Assembly (NCBI GenBank): GCA_031292465.1
Contig: JARLHB010000182.1
Location: 1 to 17,654 of the forward strand
Length of the DNA: 17,654 nt
Source: Ignavibacteriaceae bacterium
GTDB taxonomy: Bacteria; Bacteroidota; Ignavibacteria; Ignavibacteriales; Ignavibacteriaceae
Reading direction: 5' to 3'
Shown here: piece after piece, positions 7,409 to 13,466 of the stretch
Numbering within the stretch: the stretch's first letter is position 1
Layout of the letters: each line of letters starts with the position of its first letter
The notes under the pieces: generated by a model
Databases searched by the model: none
What the model was told of the DNA's origin: nothing
The model's input: only the letters and a program-made list of their open reading frames with translations
Position numbers and translations under genes: made by a program

Positions 7409-7804
7409 ATGCCCGTAACTGATCCGATTGCAGATTTATTAACAAGAATAAGAAATGCATCAAACGCTAAAAAAGTTTTAGTGGATATTCCTTCTTCAAA
7501 AATGAAGAAAAGTTTAGCTGAAATTTTAAAAAAGCAGAAATTTATTGAAGATTATTCGATTGTTGAAGATAACAAGCAGAATATTTTAAGAGTTCAGTTG
7601 AAATATACAAATGGTACTCCGGCAATTGGCGGTCTGAAAAGAATTAGCACGCCAGGTCTTAGAGTTTATAAAAGTTCTAAAGATTTGCCGAGAGTTTTAA
7701 ATGGATTAGGGATAGCTGTTATATCCACGCAGAAAGGCTTACTGACTGATAATGATGCAAGGCGGGAAGCTTTAGGCGGCGAAATAGTTTGTTATATCTG
7801 GTAA
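7409..7804 (+). CDS. rpsH: 30S ribosomal protein S8 (uS8)
   Basis: The product is 131 residues, the normal length. It begins MPVTDPIADLLTRIRNAS and has RISTPGLRVYKSSKDLP (78-94) and the conserved end ARREALGGEIVCYIW. S8 is a primary binder of the 16S rRNA central domain. In E. coli it represses the spc operon by binding mRNA at the start of rplE. I did not recognise a matching mimic near 6447 here. The start ATG follows GAAGGAG (7397-7403) at 5 bases. Confidence 0.97.
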   Translation: MPVTDPIADLLTRIRNASNAKKVLVDIPSSKMKKSLAEILKKQKFIEDYSIVEDNKQNILRVQLKYTNGTPAIGGLKRISTPGLRVYKSSKDLPRVLNGLGIAVISTQKGLLTDNDARREALGGEIVCYIW

Positions 7805-7825
7805 ATTATTGAATGGAGTTTTAAA

Positions 7826-8365
7826 GTGTCACGAATAGGTAAAAAACCAATTACAATACCTAAAGGCGTTACAGTTACCCAAAGCGGTCAGAATATTAAA
7901 ATAAAAGGCCCAAAAGGAGAACTGCAAAACGAGATTCATCCGAATATTACTGTTCAGATAAAGGATGAGGAAATTATTGTAACAAGACCGAATGATCTTA
8001 AAGAGAATAAAGCGCTTCATGGTTTAACCAGAGCTCTTATTCAGAATAATGTTGACGGCGTTTCAAATGCTTATACAAAAACTTTAGACATTATAGGTGT
8101 TGGATACAGAGCAGAATTAAAAGGTGCTAACTTGCTTTTAAATATAGGTTACTCACATCCTATATATTTCATCCCGCCGGAAGGTATTACTTTGCAAACC
8201 CCGGTTCAAACACAGATAGTTATTACCGGGATTGATAAACAGCTTGTTGGTCTTGTAGCTGCAAAAATCAGATCAATCAGACAGCCTGAACCTTATAAAG
8301 GAAAAGGTATTAAATACTCTGATGAACATATTGTTAGAAAAGCCGGTAAAACAGCAGGTAAATAA
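7826..8365 (+). CDS. rplF: 50S ribosomal protein L6 (uL6)
   Basis: The product is 179 residues, the usual length, with two L6 folds. The first begins MSRIGKKPITIPKGV. The second carries IGVGYRAELKG (90-100) and ends with the signature QPEPYKGKGIKYSDE (153-167). L6 binds 23S rRNA helix 97 near the sarcin-ricin loop and the L7/L12 stalk base. The start codon is GTG at 7826, fixed by the conserved MSRIGK N-terminus and by TGGAG (7814-7818), 7 bases upstream. Confidence 0.97.
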   Translation: MSRIGKKPITIPKGVTVTQSGQNIKIKGPKGELQNEIHPNITVQIKDEEIIVTRPNDLKENKALHGLTRALIQNNVDGVSNAYTKTLDIIGVGYRAELKGANLLLNIGYSHPIYFIPPEGITLQTPVQTQIVITGIDKQLVGLVAAKIRSIRQPEPYKGKGIKYSDEHIVRKAGKTAGK

Positions 8366-8387
8366 TTTTAGGGAGTTATATTAGAAG

Positions 8388-8753
8388 ATGATAAAGAGAA
8401 ACGAAAATTCAAGATTAAGATCAAAAACAAAGATCAGAAAAAAGATGTCTGGTACAATAGAAAAACCGCGTCTTACTGTTTACCGCAGTCTGAATAATAT
8501 TTATGTGCAAATAATAGACGATACTACCGGCAAAACGTTAGTTTCAGCTTCTTCACTTTCTAAGGAAGCGCAGGAAGATTTGAAAAATGCTAAAGGTAAA
8601 ATTGCTAAAAGTAAAGCAATAGGAACTTTGGTAGCAAAAAAAGCACAGGAACAAAAGATTTCCACTGTAGTGTTTGACAGAAACGGCTACAGGTATCATG
8701 GACGTGTACAAGCAGTTGCCGATGGGGCACGCGAAGGAGGATTGAAGTTTTAA
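8388..8753 (+). CDS. rplR: 50S ribosomal protein L18 (uL18)
   Basis: The product is 121 residues, typical of bacterial L18. After a basic N-terminus it shows KPRLTVYRSLNNIYVQIIDD (26-45). The C-terminal signature is VFDRNGYRYHGRV (95-107) with ADGAREGGL (111-119). L18 binds 5S rRNA together with L5. GGGAG (8371-8375) is 12 bases before the ATG. It is followed not directly by rpsE, as is usual, but by a 183-base spacer holding a tRNA-Gln gene that starts 19 bases after the rplR stop. Confidence 0.96.
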   Translation: MIKRNENSRLRSKTKIRKKMSGTIEKPRLTVYRSLNNIYVQIIDDTTGKTLVSASSLSKEAQEDLKNAKGKIAKSKAIGTLVAKKAQEQKISTVVFDRNGYRYHGRVQAVADGAREGGLKF

Positions 8754-8772
8754 TCATGAAAGTGATTGAAAT

Positions 8773-8843
8773 TGCCGGGTCGTCTAACGGTAGGACTACG
8801 CCCTTTGGAGGCGTCTGCAGAGGTTCGAATCCTCTCCCGGCAG
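8773..8843 (+). tRNA. tRNA-Gln, anticodon UUG, between rplR and rpsE
   Basis: All cloverleaf parts are visible. The acceptor stem TGCCGGG (8773-8779) pairs fully with CCCGGCA (8836-8842). The D arm is GTCT/GGAC with loop AACGGTA. The anticodon stem ACGCC/GGCGT has loop CTTTGGA, with the anticodon TTG at 8805-8807. The T arm is AGAGG/CCTCT with loop TTCGAAT. T8, A14, G18G19, A21, T33 and the TTCGA core are conserved. U1-A72 and discriminator G73 are typical glutamine identity elements. CCA is not encoded, so it must be added. The gene is on the operon strand, 19 bases after rplR and 93 bases before rpsE. With no terminator before it, it is probably cut out of the ribosomal-protein transcript; an internal promoter is not excluded. 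Confidence 0.95.
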
Positions 8844-8851
8844 CTTAATTA

Positions 8852-8889
8852 TGCCGGTGGGCAGAGTAAATCTGCCGGTGTTTGTTTTT
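8852..8889 (+). promoter_or_regulatory. Terminator-like hairpin with repeats after the tRNA
   Basis: GGCAGA (8860-8865) and TCTGCC (8871-8876) form a 6-bp stem with loop GTAAA, followed by the T-rich tract TGTTTGTTTTT (8879-8889). The direct repeat TGCCGGTG occurs at 8852-8859 and 8873-8880. The tRNA 3' end CCGGCAG (8837-8843) is exactly complementary to CTGCCGG (8872-8878), and CCGGCA to TGCCGG (8852-8857). These pairings compete with the tRNA acceptor stem and, for the second repeat, with the hairpin. It may be a partial terminator, a processing site or an attenuator before rpsE. The pairings are seen; the function is inferred. Confidence 0.4.
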
Positions 8890-8936
8890 GAAAAGTTTTA
8901 ATAAATAAGAAGTTCAAATCATTTAAAGAGTGGTAC

Positions 8937-9455
8937 TTGGAGACTCAATTGAAAAATGTAAAGTCAAGTGAAATTGAAGGACTGAAAGAAAAAGTCGTTC
9001 ATATTAACAGGGTTGCTAAAGTTGTTAAGGGCGGTCGCCGTTTCAGCTTTAACGCAATTGTTGTAGTTGGCAACGGACATGGAGTTATTGGTGTCGGGCT
9101 TGGTAAAGCTAATGAAGTTACCGATGCAATTTCCAAAGGTATTGATGATGCTAAGAAGAATTTAGTAACAGTCTCTGTTATTAAAGGAACAGTTGCACAT
9201 GAAATTATCGGCAAATTTGGCGCCGGCAGAGTATTGCTTAAACCAGCTTCTCCGGGTACTGGTTTAATTGCAGGCGGCGGTGTTCGTGCGGTTCTTGAAG
9301 CTGCAGGAGTAGAAGATATTCTTACTAAATCATTAGGGTCAAGCAACCCTCATAACCAGGTAAAAGCTACATTGAACGGTTTGCTGAATATTACTGATGC
9401 CAGAAAAATGGCCAGAAAAAGAGGAATGACCGTTTCAGAACTTTTTAGCGCTTAA
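8937..9455 (+). CDS. rpsE: 30S ribosomal protein S5 (uS5)
   Basis: The product is 172 residues. It has the N-terminal double-stranded-RNA-binding fold (about 15-80, with RVAKVVKGGRRFSFNAIVVV at 25-44) and the C-terminal signatures GAGRVLLKPASPGTGLIAGG (95-114) and SLGSSNPHNQVKAT (132-145). S5 helps decoding accuracy and mRNA unwinding near S3 and S4. The chosen start is TTG at 8937 with AAAGAG (8925-8930) 6 bases upstream. The frame closes upstream with TGA at 8889 and offers no ATG or GTG nearby. Another TTG at 8949 would give a product four residues shorter and cannot be fully excluded. Confidence 0.93.
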   Translation: METQLKNVKSSEIEGLKEKVVHINRVAKVVKGGRRFSFNAIVVVGNGHGVIGVGLGKANEVTDAISKGIDDAKKNLVTVSVIKGTVAHEIIGKFGAGRVLLKPASPGTGLIAGGGVRAVLEAAGVEDILTKSLGSSNPHNQVKATLNGLLNITDARKMARKRGMTVSELFSA

Positions 9456-9466
9456 TTGAGGAGATC

Positions 9467-9652
9467 ATGGGAAAAATTAAAGTAATTCAGACGAAAAGTA
9501 TAATAGACAGACCTAAAGACCAGAAACGTACTATTGAAGCGTTAGGGCTGGGCAGACCTAATTGGGAAGTTGTTCATAACGATACTCCGCAAATTAGAGG
9601 TATGATTAATAAAGTTGGTCATTTAGTTAAAGTTGAAGAAATCAAGAAGTAA
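9467..9652 (+). CDS. rpmD: 50S ribosomal protein L30 (uL30)
   Basis: The 61-residue product begins MGKIKVIQTKSIIDRPKDQK and contains ALGLGRPNWEVVHNDTPQIR (25-44), the normal L30 motif and size. L30 is a small 23S rRNA-binding protein on the back of the 50S subunit. It is present in many but not all bacteria. The ATG follows GAGGAG (9458-9463), 3 bases upstream and overlapping the end of the rpsE spacer, which suggests tight coupling. The rplO start is 12 bases after its stop. Confidence 0.95.
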   Translation: MGKIKVIQTKSIIDRPKDQKRTIEALGLGRPNWEVVHNDTPQIRGMINKVGHLVKVEEIKK

Positions 9653-9664
9653 CAAGGTTTTATA

Positions 9665-10123
9665 ATGGATAGACTTAGTAATCTTAAATATGCAGAAGGT
9701 TCTAGAAAGAACCGTAAAAGAGTTGGCAGAGGCGAAGGTTCCGGACATGGCGGAACAGCTGCAAGAGGTATGAACGGGCAGTTATCACGTTCAGGCGCCA
9801 AGAAAAAAAGATGGTTTGAAGGCGGCCAGATGCCGTTGCAGAGAAGAATTCCTAAATTTGGATTCACAAATATTTTTAAAGTTTATTTTCAAGTTGTTAA
9901 TGTAGGCGTTATAGAAAAGTTAGCTACTACAAAAGGGCTTTCTGATGAAGTAATAAACATCGAAGTTCTTAAGAAACACGGCTTAATTTCGTCTACAAAG
10001 TCACCGGTTAAATTGTTAGGTAATGGAGAGCTGAAAACTAAATTAAAAATTCAGGTAAATGCGTTTAGCCAGACAGCAAAAGATAAAGTTGAAGCTGCGG
10101 GCGGAACGATAGAAAAGATTTAA
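9665..10123 (+). CDS. rplO: 50S ribosomal protein L15 (uL15)
   Basis: The 152-residue product has the extended glycine- and arginine-rich N-terminal arm GRGEGSGHGGTAARG (21-35), then FEGGQMPLQRRIPKFGF (51-67), and a globular C-terminal domain ending AAGGTIEKI. L15 binds the core of 23S rRNA in mid-to-late 50S assembly. The length matches the family (about 145-150). SD support is weak (AAGG at 9654-9657, 7 bases upstream), consistent with reinitiation after rpmD. secY starts 10 bases after the stop, the usual neighbour. Confidence 0.96.
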   Translation: MDRLSNLKYAEGSRKNRKRVGRGEGSGHGGTAARGMNGQLSRSGAKKKRWFEGGQMPLQRRIPKFGFTNIFKVYFQVVNVGVIEKLATTKGLSDEVINIEVLKKHGLISSTKSPVKLLGNGELKTKLKIQVNAFSQTAKDKVEAAGGTIEKI

Positions 10124-10133
10124 TACAGAATAA

Positions 10134-11468
10134 ATGGCAAAAATTACAGAAACATTCCGTAACATTTTTAAAATACATGAACTGCGTCAGAGAATAATAT
10201 ATACTTTGGCGTTGCTCATTATTGTAAGACTTGTCGCTCACGTAACTTTGCCCGGTATTGACGCTGCATTGTTATCAGAGAGTACCAGAAACCAAACTTC
10301 AGATAACCTGTTCGGGTTATATGATTTATTTGTCGGTGGCGCATTTCACAACGCCGCTATTTTTGCGCTTGGTATAATGCCTTACATATCTTCATCAATT
10401 ATTATCCAGTTGCTTGGTGCGGTTATTCCGTATTTCCAAAAATTGCAGCAGGAAGGTGAAGACGGCAGAAAGAAAATTACACAACTTACGCGTTACGGTA
10501 CAGTTTTAATTGCTGCACTTCAAGCTTGGGGTGTAACTATTAAATTAATTGCCACTAACGTACAGGGCGTTCCTGTTGTTCCTATGGGTGTTCAGGGATT
10601 CTCATGGACGTTATCTACTGTTTTAATTCTTACATCAGGCACAATTTTTATGATGTGGCTTGGTGAACAGATTACAGATAAAGGAATTGGAAACGGTATT
10701 TCGTTAATAATCTTTATCGGAATTATCGACAGGTTTCCATTTGCGCTTCTTGATGAGTACCAGTTGATAAATCAGGGTACAAGAAGCATAATAATAGAGA
10801 TTATAATATTTGCACTAATGATTCTTATCATAGCCGGTGTTGTCCTGGTTACCCAGGGAACAAGAAGAATCCCGGTTCAATATGCAAAAAGAGTTGTAGG
10901 AAGAAAAGTTTATGGAGGCGTTACACAGTACATCCCGTTGCGTGTTAACACGGCAGGTGTAATGCCCATTATCTTTGCTCAGTCAATTATGTTTATACCG
11001 AGCACGGTACTATCGTTCTTCCCGAACAATGAGGTATTGCAGAACGTTTCACGTTATTTCGCTTATAATTCACCCGTATATTCTGTTATGTATGCGGTAA
11101 TGATTATCTTCTTTACTTATTTTTATACGGCAATAGCATTTAATCCTAAAGACGTTGCCGACTCAATGAAGAAACAAGGCGGTTTTATTCCCGGTATAAG
11201 GCCAGGAAAACAAACATCAGAATTTATTGATAACATCTTAACAAAGATTACTTTGCCCGGATCTTTTTTTCTTGCAATAATTGCAATACTTCCGGCATTT
11301 GTATCTAACTGGGGTGTATCAAGCAGGTTTTCACAATTCTTTGGCGGTACTAGTTTGTTGATTGTTGTTGGTGTTGCTTTGGATACTTTGCAGCAGATCG
11401 AATCTCATTTACTTATGAGACATTATGACGGCTTTATGAAATCCGGTAAACTTAAAGCAAGAAGATAA
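10134..11468 (+). CDS. secY: Protein translocase channel subunit SecY
   Basis: The product is 444 residues, typical for SecY, with ten hydrophobic membrane segments from about residue 19 to 415. Recognisable parts are the TM1 region (20-39), the plug and TM2 with GLYDLFVGGAFHNAAIFALG (61-80), the cytoplasmic C4 loop with QGTRRIPVQYAKR (241-253), LRVNTAGVMPIIFAQS (269-284), the C5 loop GGFIPGIRPGKQT (349-361) and TM10 with GGTSLLIVVGVALDTLQQIE (404-423). SecY forms the inner-membrane channel with SecE and SecG and takes substrates from SecA or ribosomes. No SD stands out before the ATG at 10134, so coupling to rplO is likely. There is no adk gene after it, and map follows after 46 bases. Confidence 0.98.
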   Translation: MAKITETFRNIFKIHELRQRIIYTLALLIIVRLVAHVTLPGIDAALLSESTRNQTSDNLFGLYDLFVGGAFHNAAIFALGIMPYISSSIIIQLLGAVIPYFQKLQQEGEDGRKKITQLTRYGTVLIAALQAWGVTIKLIATNVQGVPVVPMGVQGFSWTLSTVLILTSGTIFMMWLGEQITDKGIGNGISLIIFIGIIDRFPFALLDEYQLINQGTRSIIIEIIIFALMILIIAGVVLVTQGTRRIPVQYAKRVVGRKVYGGVTQYIPLRVNTAGVMPIIFAQSIMFIPSTVLSFFPNNEVLQNVSRYFAYNSPVYSVMYAVMIIFFTYFYTAIAFNPKDVADSMKKQGGFIPGIRPGKQTSEFIDNILTKITLPGSFFLAIIAILPAFVSNWGVSSRFSQFFGGTSLLIVVGVALDTLQQIESHLLMRHYDGFMKSGKLKARR

Positions 11469-11476
11469 ATGAGTAA

Positions 11477-11499
11477 GCCGGCGGTGGAATTCTACCGGC
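11477..11499 (+). promoter_or_regulatory. GC-rich palindrome between secY and map
   Basis: GCCGG (11477-11481) and CCGGC (11495-11499) form an outer stem. An alternative inner hairpin, CGGTGG (11482-11487) with CTACCG (11492-11497) around AATT, is mutually exclusive with it. No T-tract follows, so it is not an intrinsic terminator. It ends right beside AGGA (11500-11503), a likely SD for the GTG start of map, 11 bases downstream. It may slow or tune map translation or protect the secY mRNA end; this is inference. Confidence 0.35.
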
Positions 11500-11514
11500 A
11501 GGATTGATAAACTT

Positions 11515-12279
11515 GTGATTTATATAAAGACAAAAAAAGAGTTAGATTATATTAGAGAAAGCTGCAAAATTACTGCCGAGACATTACAACTTCTGAAAAG
11601 ATATGTTAAGGTTGGTATTACAACGCAGGAACTGGACCAGATAGCAGAAGATTATATGAAGAGTAATAATTCTGTATCTGCATCAAAAGGTTACTCTCAA
11701 GGTGGTTCGTCCATCGATTATCCGGCGGCAATTTGTATATCAGTTGATAATGAAGTTGTACATGGAATACCGGGTAACAGAGTTCTTAAAAATGGTGAAA
11801 TTGTTTCAATGGACGTCAGCGTTCAGAAAAATGGTTACTTTGGCGATTCAGCTATAAGTGTTGCTGTAGGAGAAATATCTGCAGAAAAACAAAAGCTTAT
11901 GGATGTAACGGAGAAGTCATTATATTTGGGTATTGAGCAAGCAATCGAAGGCAACAGAATACACGATATTTCTTATGCGGTTCAAAATTATGTTGAAGCT
12001 AACGGATTTTCTGTCGTACGCGATTTATGCGGTCATGGAGTAGGAAAGTATTTACACGAAGAGCCTGCAATACCAAATTTTGGTAAAAAAGGCACAGGAC
12101 CTAAATTAAAGAACGGGATGACAATAGCTATAGAACCGATGGTTAATATGGGTAAGTATAATGTAAAGACAGGTTACGATGGATGGACAATATTAACTAT
12201 AGACGGTTTACCGTCAGCTCATTTTGAGCATACTATTTTGGTTTCCAATGGGAAACCGGAAATATTGACAGTTTGTTAA
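11515..12279 (+). CDS. map: Methionine aminopeptidase, type I
   Basis: The product is 254 residues, the usual length of a type Ia enzyme, with the pita-bread fold and all five metal ligands. These are Asp100, Asp111, His174, Glu207 and Glu238, matching E. coli D97, D108, H171, E204 and E235. His83 (VVHGIPG) and His181 are also kept. It removes the N-terminal methionine from nascent proteins in the cytosol. The start is GTG at 11515, giving the normal N-terminus MIYIKTKKELDYIRESC. The stop codon shares its last base with the ATG of infA, so the two are translationally coupled. The secY-map-infA order is common in the FCB group. Confidence 0.97.
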   Translation: MIYIKTKKELDYIRESCKITAETLQLLKRYVKVGITTQELDQIAEDYMKSNNSVSASKGYSQGGSSIDYPAAICISVDNEVVHGIPGNRVLKNGEIVSMDVSVQKNGYFGDSAISVAVGEISAEKQKLMDVTEKSLYLGIEQAIEGNRIHDISYAVQNYVEANGFSVVRDLCGHGVGKYLHEEPAIPNFGKKGTGPKLKNGMTIAIEPMVNMGKYNVKTGYDGWTILTIDGLPSAHFEHTILVSNGKPEILTVC

Positions 12280-12497
12280 TGGCTAAACAAGGACCTATAA
12301 AAGTAGACGGAATAGTAACTGAGACATTACCTAATGCCCATTTTAAAGTTAAATTGGACAATGGCCATGAAATTCTTGCTCATATTTCGGGTAAAATGAG
12401 AATGCATTTTATTAAAATTTTAGTAGGAGATAAAGTATCAATTGAATTATCTCCTTATGACTTAACAAAAGGTAGAATTACCTACAGGTATAAATAG
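12279..12497 (+). CDS. infA: Translation initiation factor IF-1
   Basis: The product is 72 residues, exactly the standard IF1 length. It is a single OB-fold domain with the signatures VDGIVTETLPNAHFKVKLDN (9-28), GHEILAHISGKMRMHFIKIL (29-48) and DLTKGRITYRYK (61-72). IF1 occupies the 30S A site during initiation. The ATG at 12279 overlaps the map stop as TAATG. An upstream in-frame TTG (12273) would add only ML and is not preferred. No separate SD is needed given the overlap. Confidence 0.97.
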   Translation: MAKQGPIKVDGIVTETLPNAHFKVKLDNGHEILAHISGKMRMHFIKILVGDKVSIELSPYDLTKGRITYRYK

Positions 12498-12508
12498 CGG
12501 AGCTAAAA

Positions 12509-12622
12509 ATGAAAGTTAGAGCGTCTGTAAAAAAGATTTGTGAGAATTGTAAAATTATAAAACGTAAAGGCGTTGTTAAAGTTATTTGTAAAAATCCTAA
12601 ACATAAACAGCGTCAAGGTTAA
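12509..12622 (+). CDS. rpmJ: 50S ribosomal protein L36 (bL36), zinc-ribbon form
   Basis: This short gene encodes 37 residues: it begins MKVRASVKKICENCKIIKR and ends with NPKHKQRQG. The zinc ligands Cys11, Cys14, Cys27 and His32 are all present, so it is the C+ form. L36 binds 23S rRNA near the stalk base and stabilises the 50S core. The ATG follows GCGGAG (12497-12502) at 6 bases and is 11 bases after the infA stop. Position between infA and rpsM is the normal one. Confidence 0.97.
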   Translation: MKVRASVKKICENCKIIKRKGVVKVICKNPKHKQRQG

Positions 12623-12645
12623 AATATATTTTAAGGAGAAAATAA

Positions 12646-13029
12646 TTGGCTCGTATAGCTGGTGTTGATTTACCAAAAAATAAAAAAGTGCTGTTCGGAC
12701 TTCAATATATTTTCGGGGTTGGTCCTAATATTTCTTCTGAAGTATTACTTAAGGCTAAAGTTAATCCCGATAAAAAAGTTTCCGAACTGACAGACGAAGA
12801 AGTTGCCGAAATAAGGGCATTATTAACTGCGGATTATAAAGTTGAGGGTGCTCTCCGTTCTGAAATTCAGCAGAATATTAAAAGACTTATGGATATTGGC
12901 TCTTACAGAGGTATCAGGCATAGAAAAAGTTTGCCTGCAAGAGGACAAAGAACCCGTACCAATTCAAGAACCCGTAAAGGGAAAAGAAAAACTGTCGCGG
13001 GTAAGAAAAAGACACCGACTAAGAAATAA
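12646..13029 (+). CDS. rpsM: 30S ribosomal protein S13 (uS13)
   Basis: The product is 127 residues. It begins MARIAGVDLPKNKKVLFGLQ, has the helix-two-turn-helix region, and carries GSYRGIRHRKSLPARGQRTR (85-104) before a basic C-terminal tail that contacts P-site tRNA. S13 lies at the top of the 30S head and bridges to L5. The start codon is TTG at 12646, supported by the invariant N-terminus and by AAGGAG (12633-12638), 7 bases upstream. It opens the alpha block; no promoter or terminator was recognised in the short gap after rpmJ. Confidence 0.97.
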   Translation: MARIAGVDLPKNKKVLFGLQYIFGVGPNISSEVLLKAKVNPDKKVSELTDEEVAEIRALLTADYKVEGALRSEIQQNIKRLMDIGSYRGIRHRKSLPARGQRTRTNSRTRKGKRKTVAGKKKTPTKK

Positions 13030-13056
13030 TATTAGATAACCTGGAGGTTTAATAAC

Positions 13057-13443
13057 TTGGCTAAAGTTGTAAAAAAAGCAAAAAAGAGAACACATGTCGA
13101 TTCGAATGGAGTTGCACATGTTAAAGCGACATTTAACAATGTTATTGTTACAATAACAGATATTTATGGAAATGTAATTTCATGGTCTTCCGCAGGCAAG
13201 AACGGTTTTAAAGGATCTCGTAAAAACACTCCCTTTGCAGCTCAGGTTTCTGCTGAAGCAGCGGCAAAAGAAGCGTTTGATTTAGGATTAAGAAGAGTTG
13301 ATGTTTTTGTTAAAGGACCCGGTTCAGGTAGAGAAGCAGCTATCAGAGCTTTAAATACTGCAGGATTGGACGTTAGTTCTATTAAAGATGTTACTCCAAT
13401 TCCTCACAATGGCTGCAGACCACCAAAGAAAAGAAGAGTTTAA
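13057..13443 (+). CDS. rpsK: 30S ribosomal protein S11 (uS11)
   Basis: The product is 128 residues, the usual size. Signatures are GVAHVKATFNNVIVTITDIY (18-37), GSRKNTPFAAQ, VFVKGPGSGREAAIRAL and the basic end TPIPHNGCRPPKKRRV. S11 lies on the 30S platform by the mRNA exit site. It has an Asn-Gly in the C-terminal PHNGC, the site reported to become isoaspartate in E. coli S11. The start codon is TTG at 13057, preceded by GGAGGT (13043-13048) at 8 bases, one of the strongest SDs in the window. Confidence 0.97.
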   Translation: MAKVVKKAKKRTHVDSNGVAHVKATFNNVIVTITDIYGNVISWSSAGKNGFKGSRKNTPFAAQVSAEAAAKEAFDLGLRRVDVFVKGPGSGREAAIRALNTAGLDVSSIKDVTPIPHNGCRPPKKRRV

Positions 13444-13466
13444 TTTTTTTATCGGAGAGTTACTAA

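Noticed and set aside
8756..8848. 30-codon ORF starting ATG and reading through the tRNA-Gln
   Set aside because: Its product (GSSNGRTTPFGG... type) is the familiar spurious translation of a tRNA gene. The cloverleaf explains every base.
8999..9346. 115-codon minus-strand ORF opposite rpsE
   Set aside because: It is a shadow of the S5 gene; its Pro/Thr/Ala-rich, repetitive composition is typical of an antisense reading.
11469..11507. 12-codon micro-ORF just after the secY stop (MSKPAVEFYRQD)
   Set aside because: It is too short, has no SD, and is better explained by the palindrome. It shows no resemblance to the start of adk that I can support.
12842..13039. 65-codon + strand ORF inside rpsM
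   Set aside because: It is an out-of-frame overlap of the unmistakable S13 gene, with no domain and no SD.
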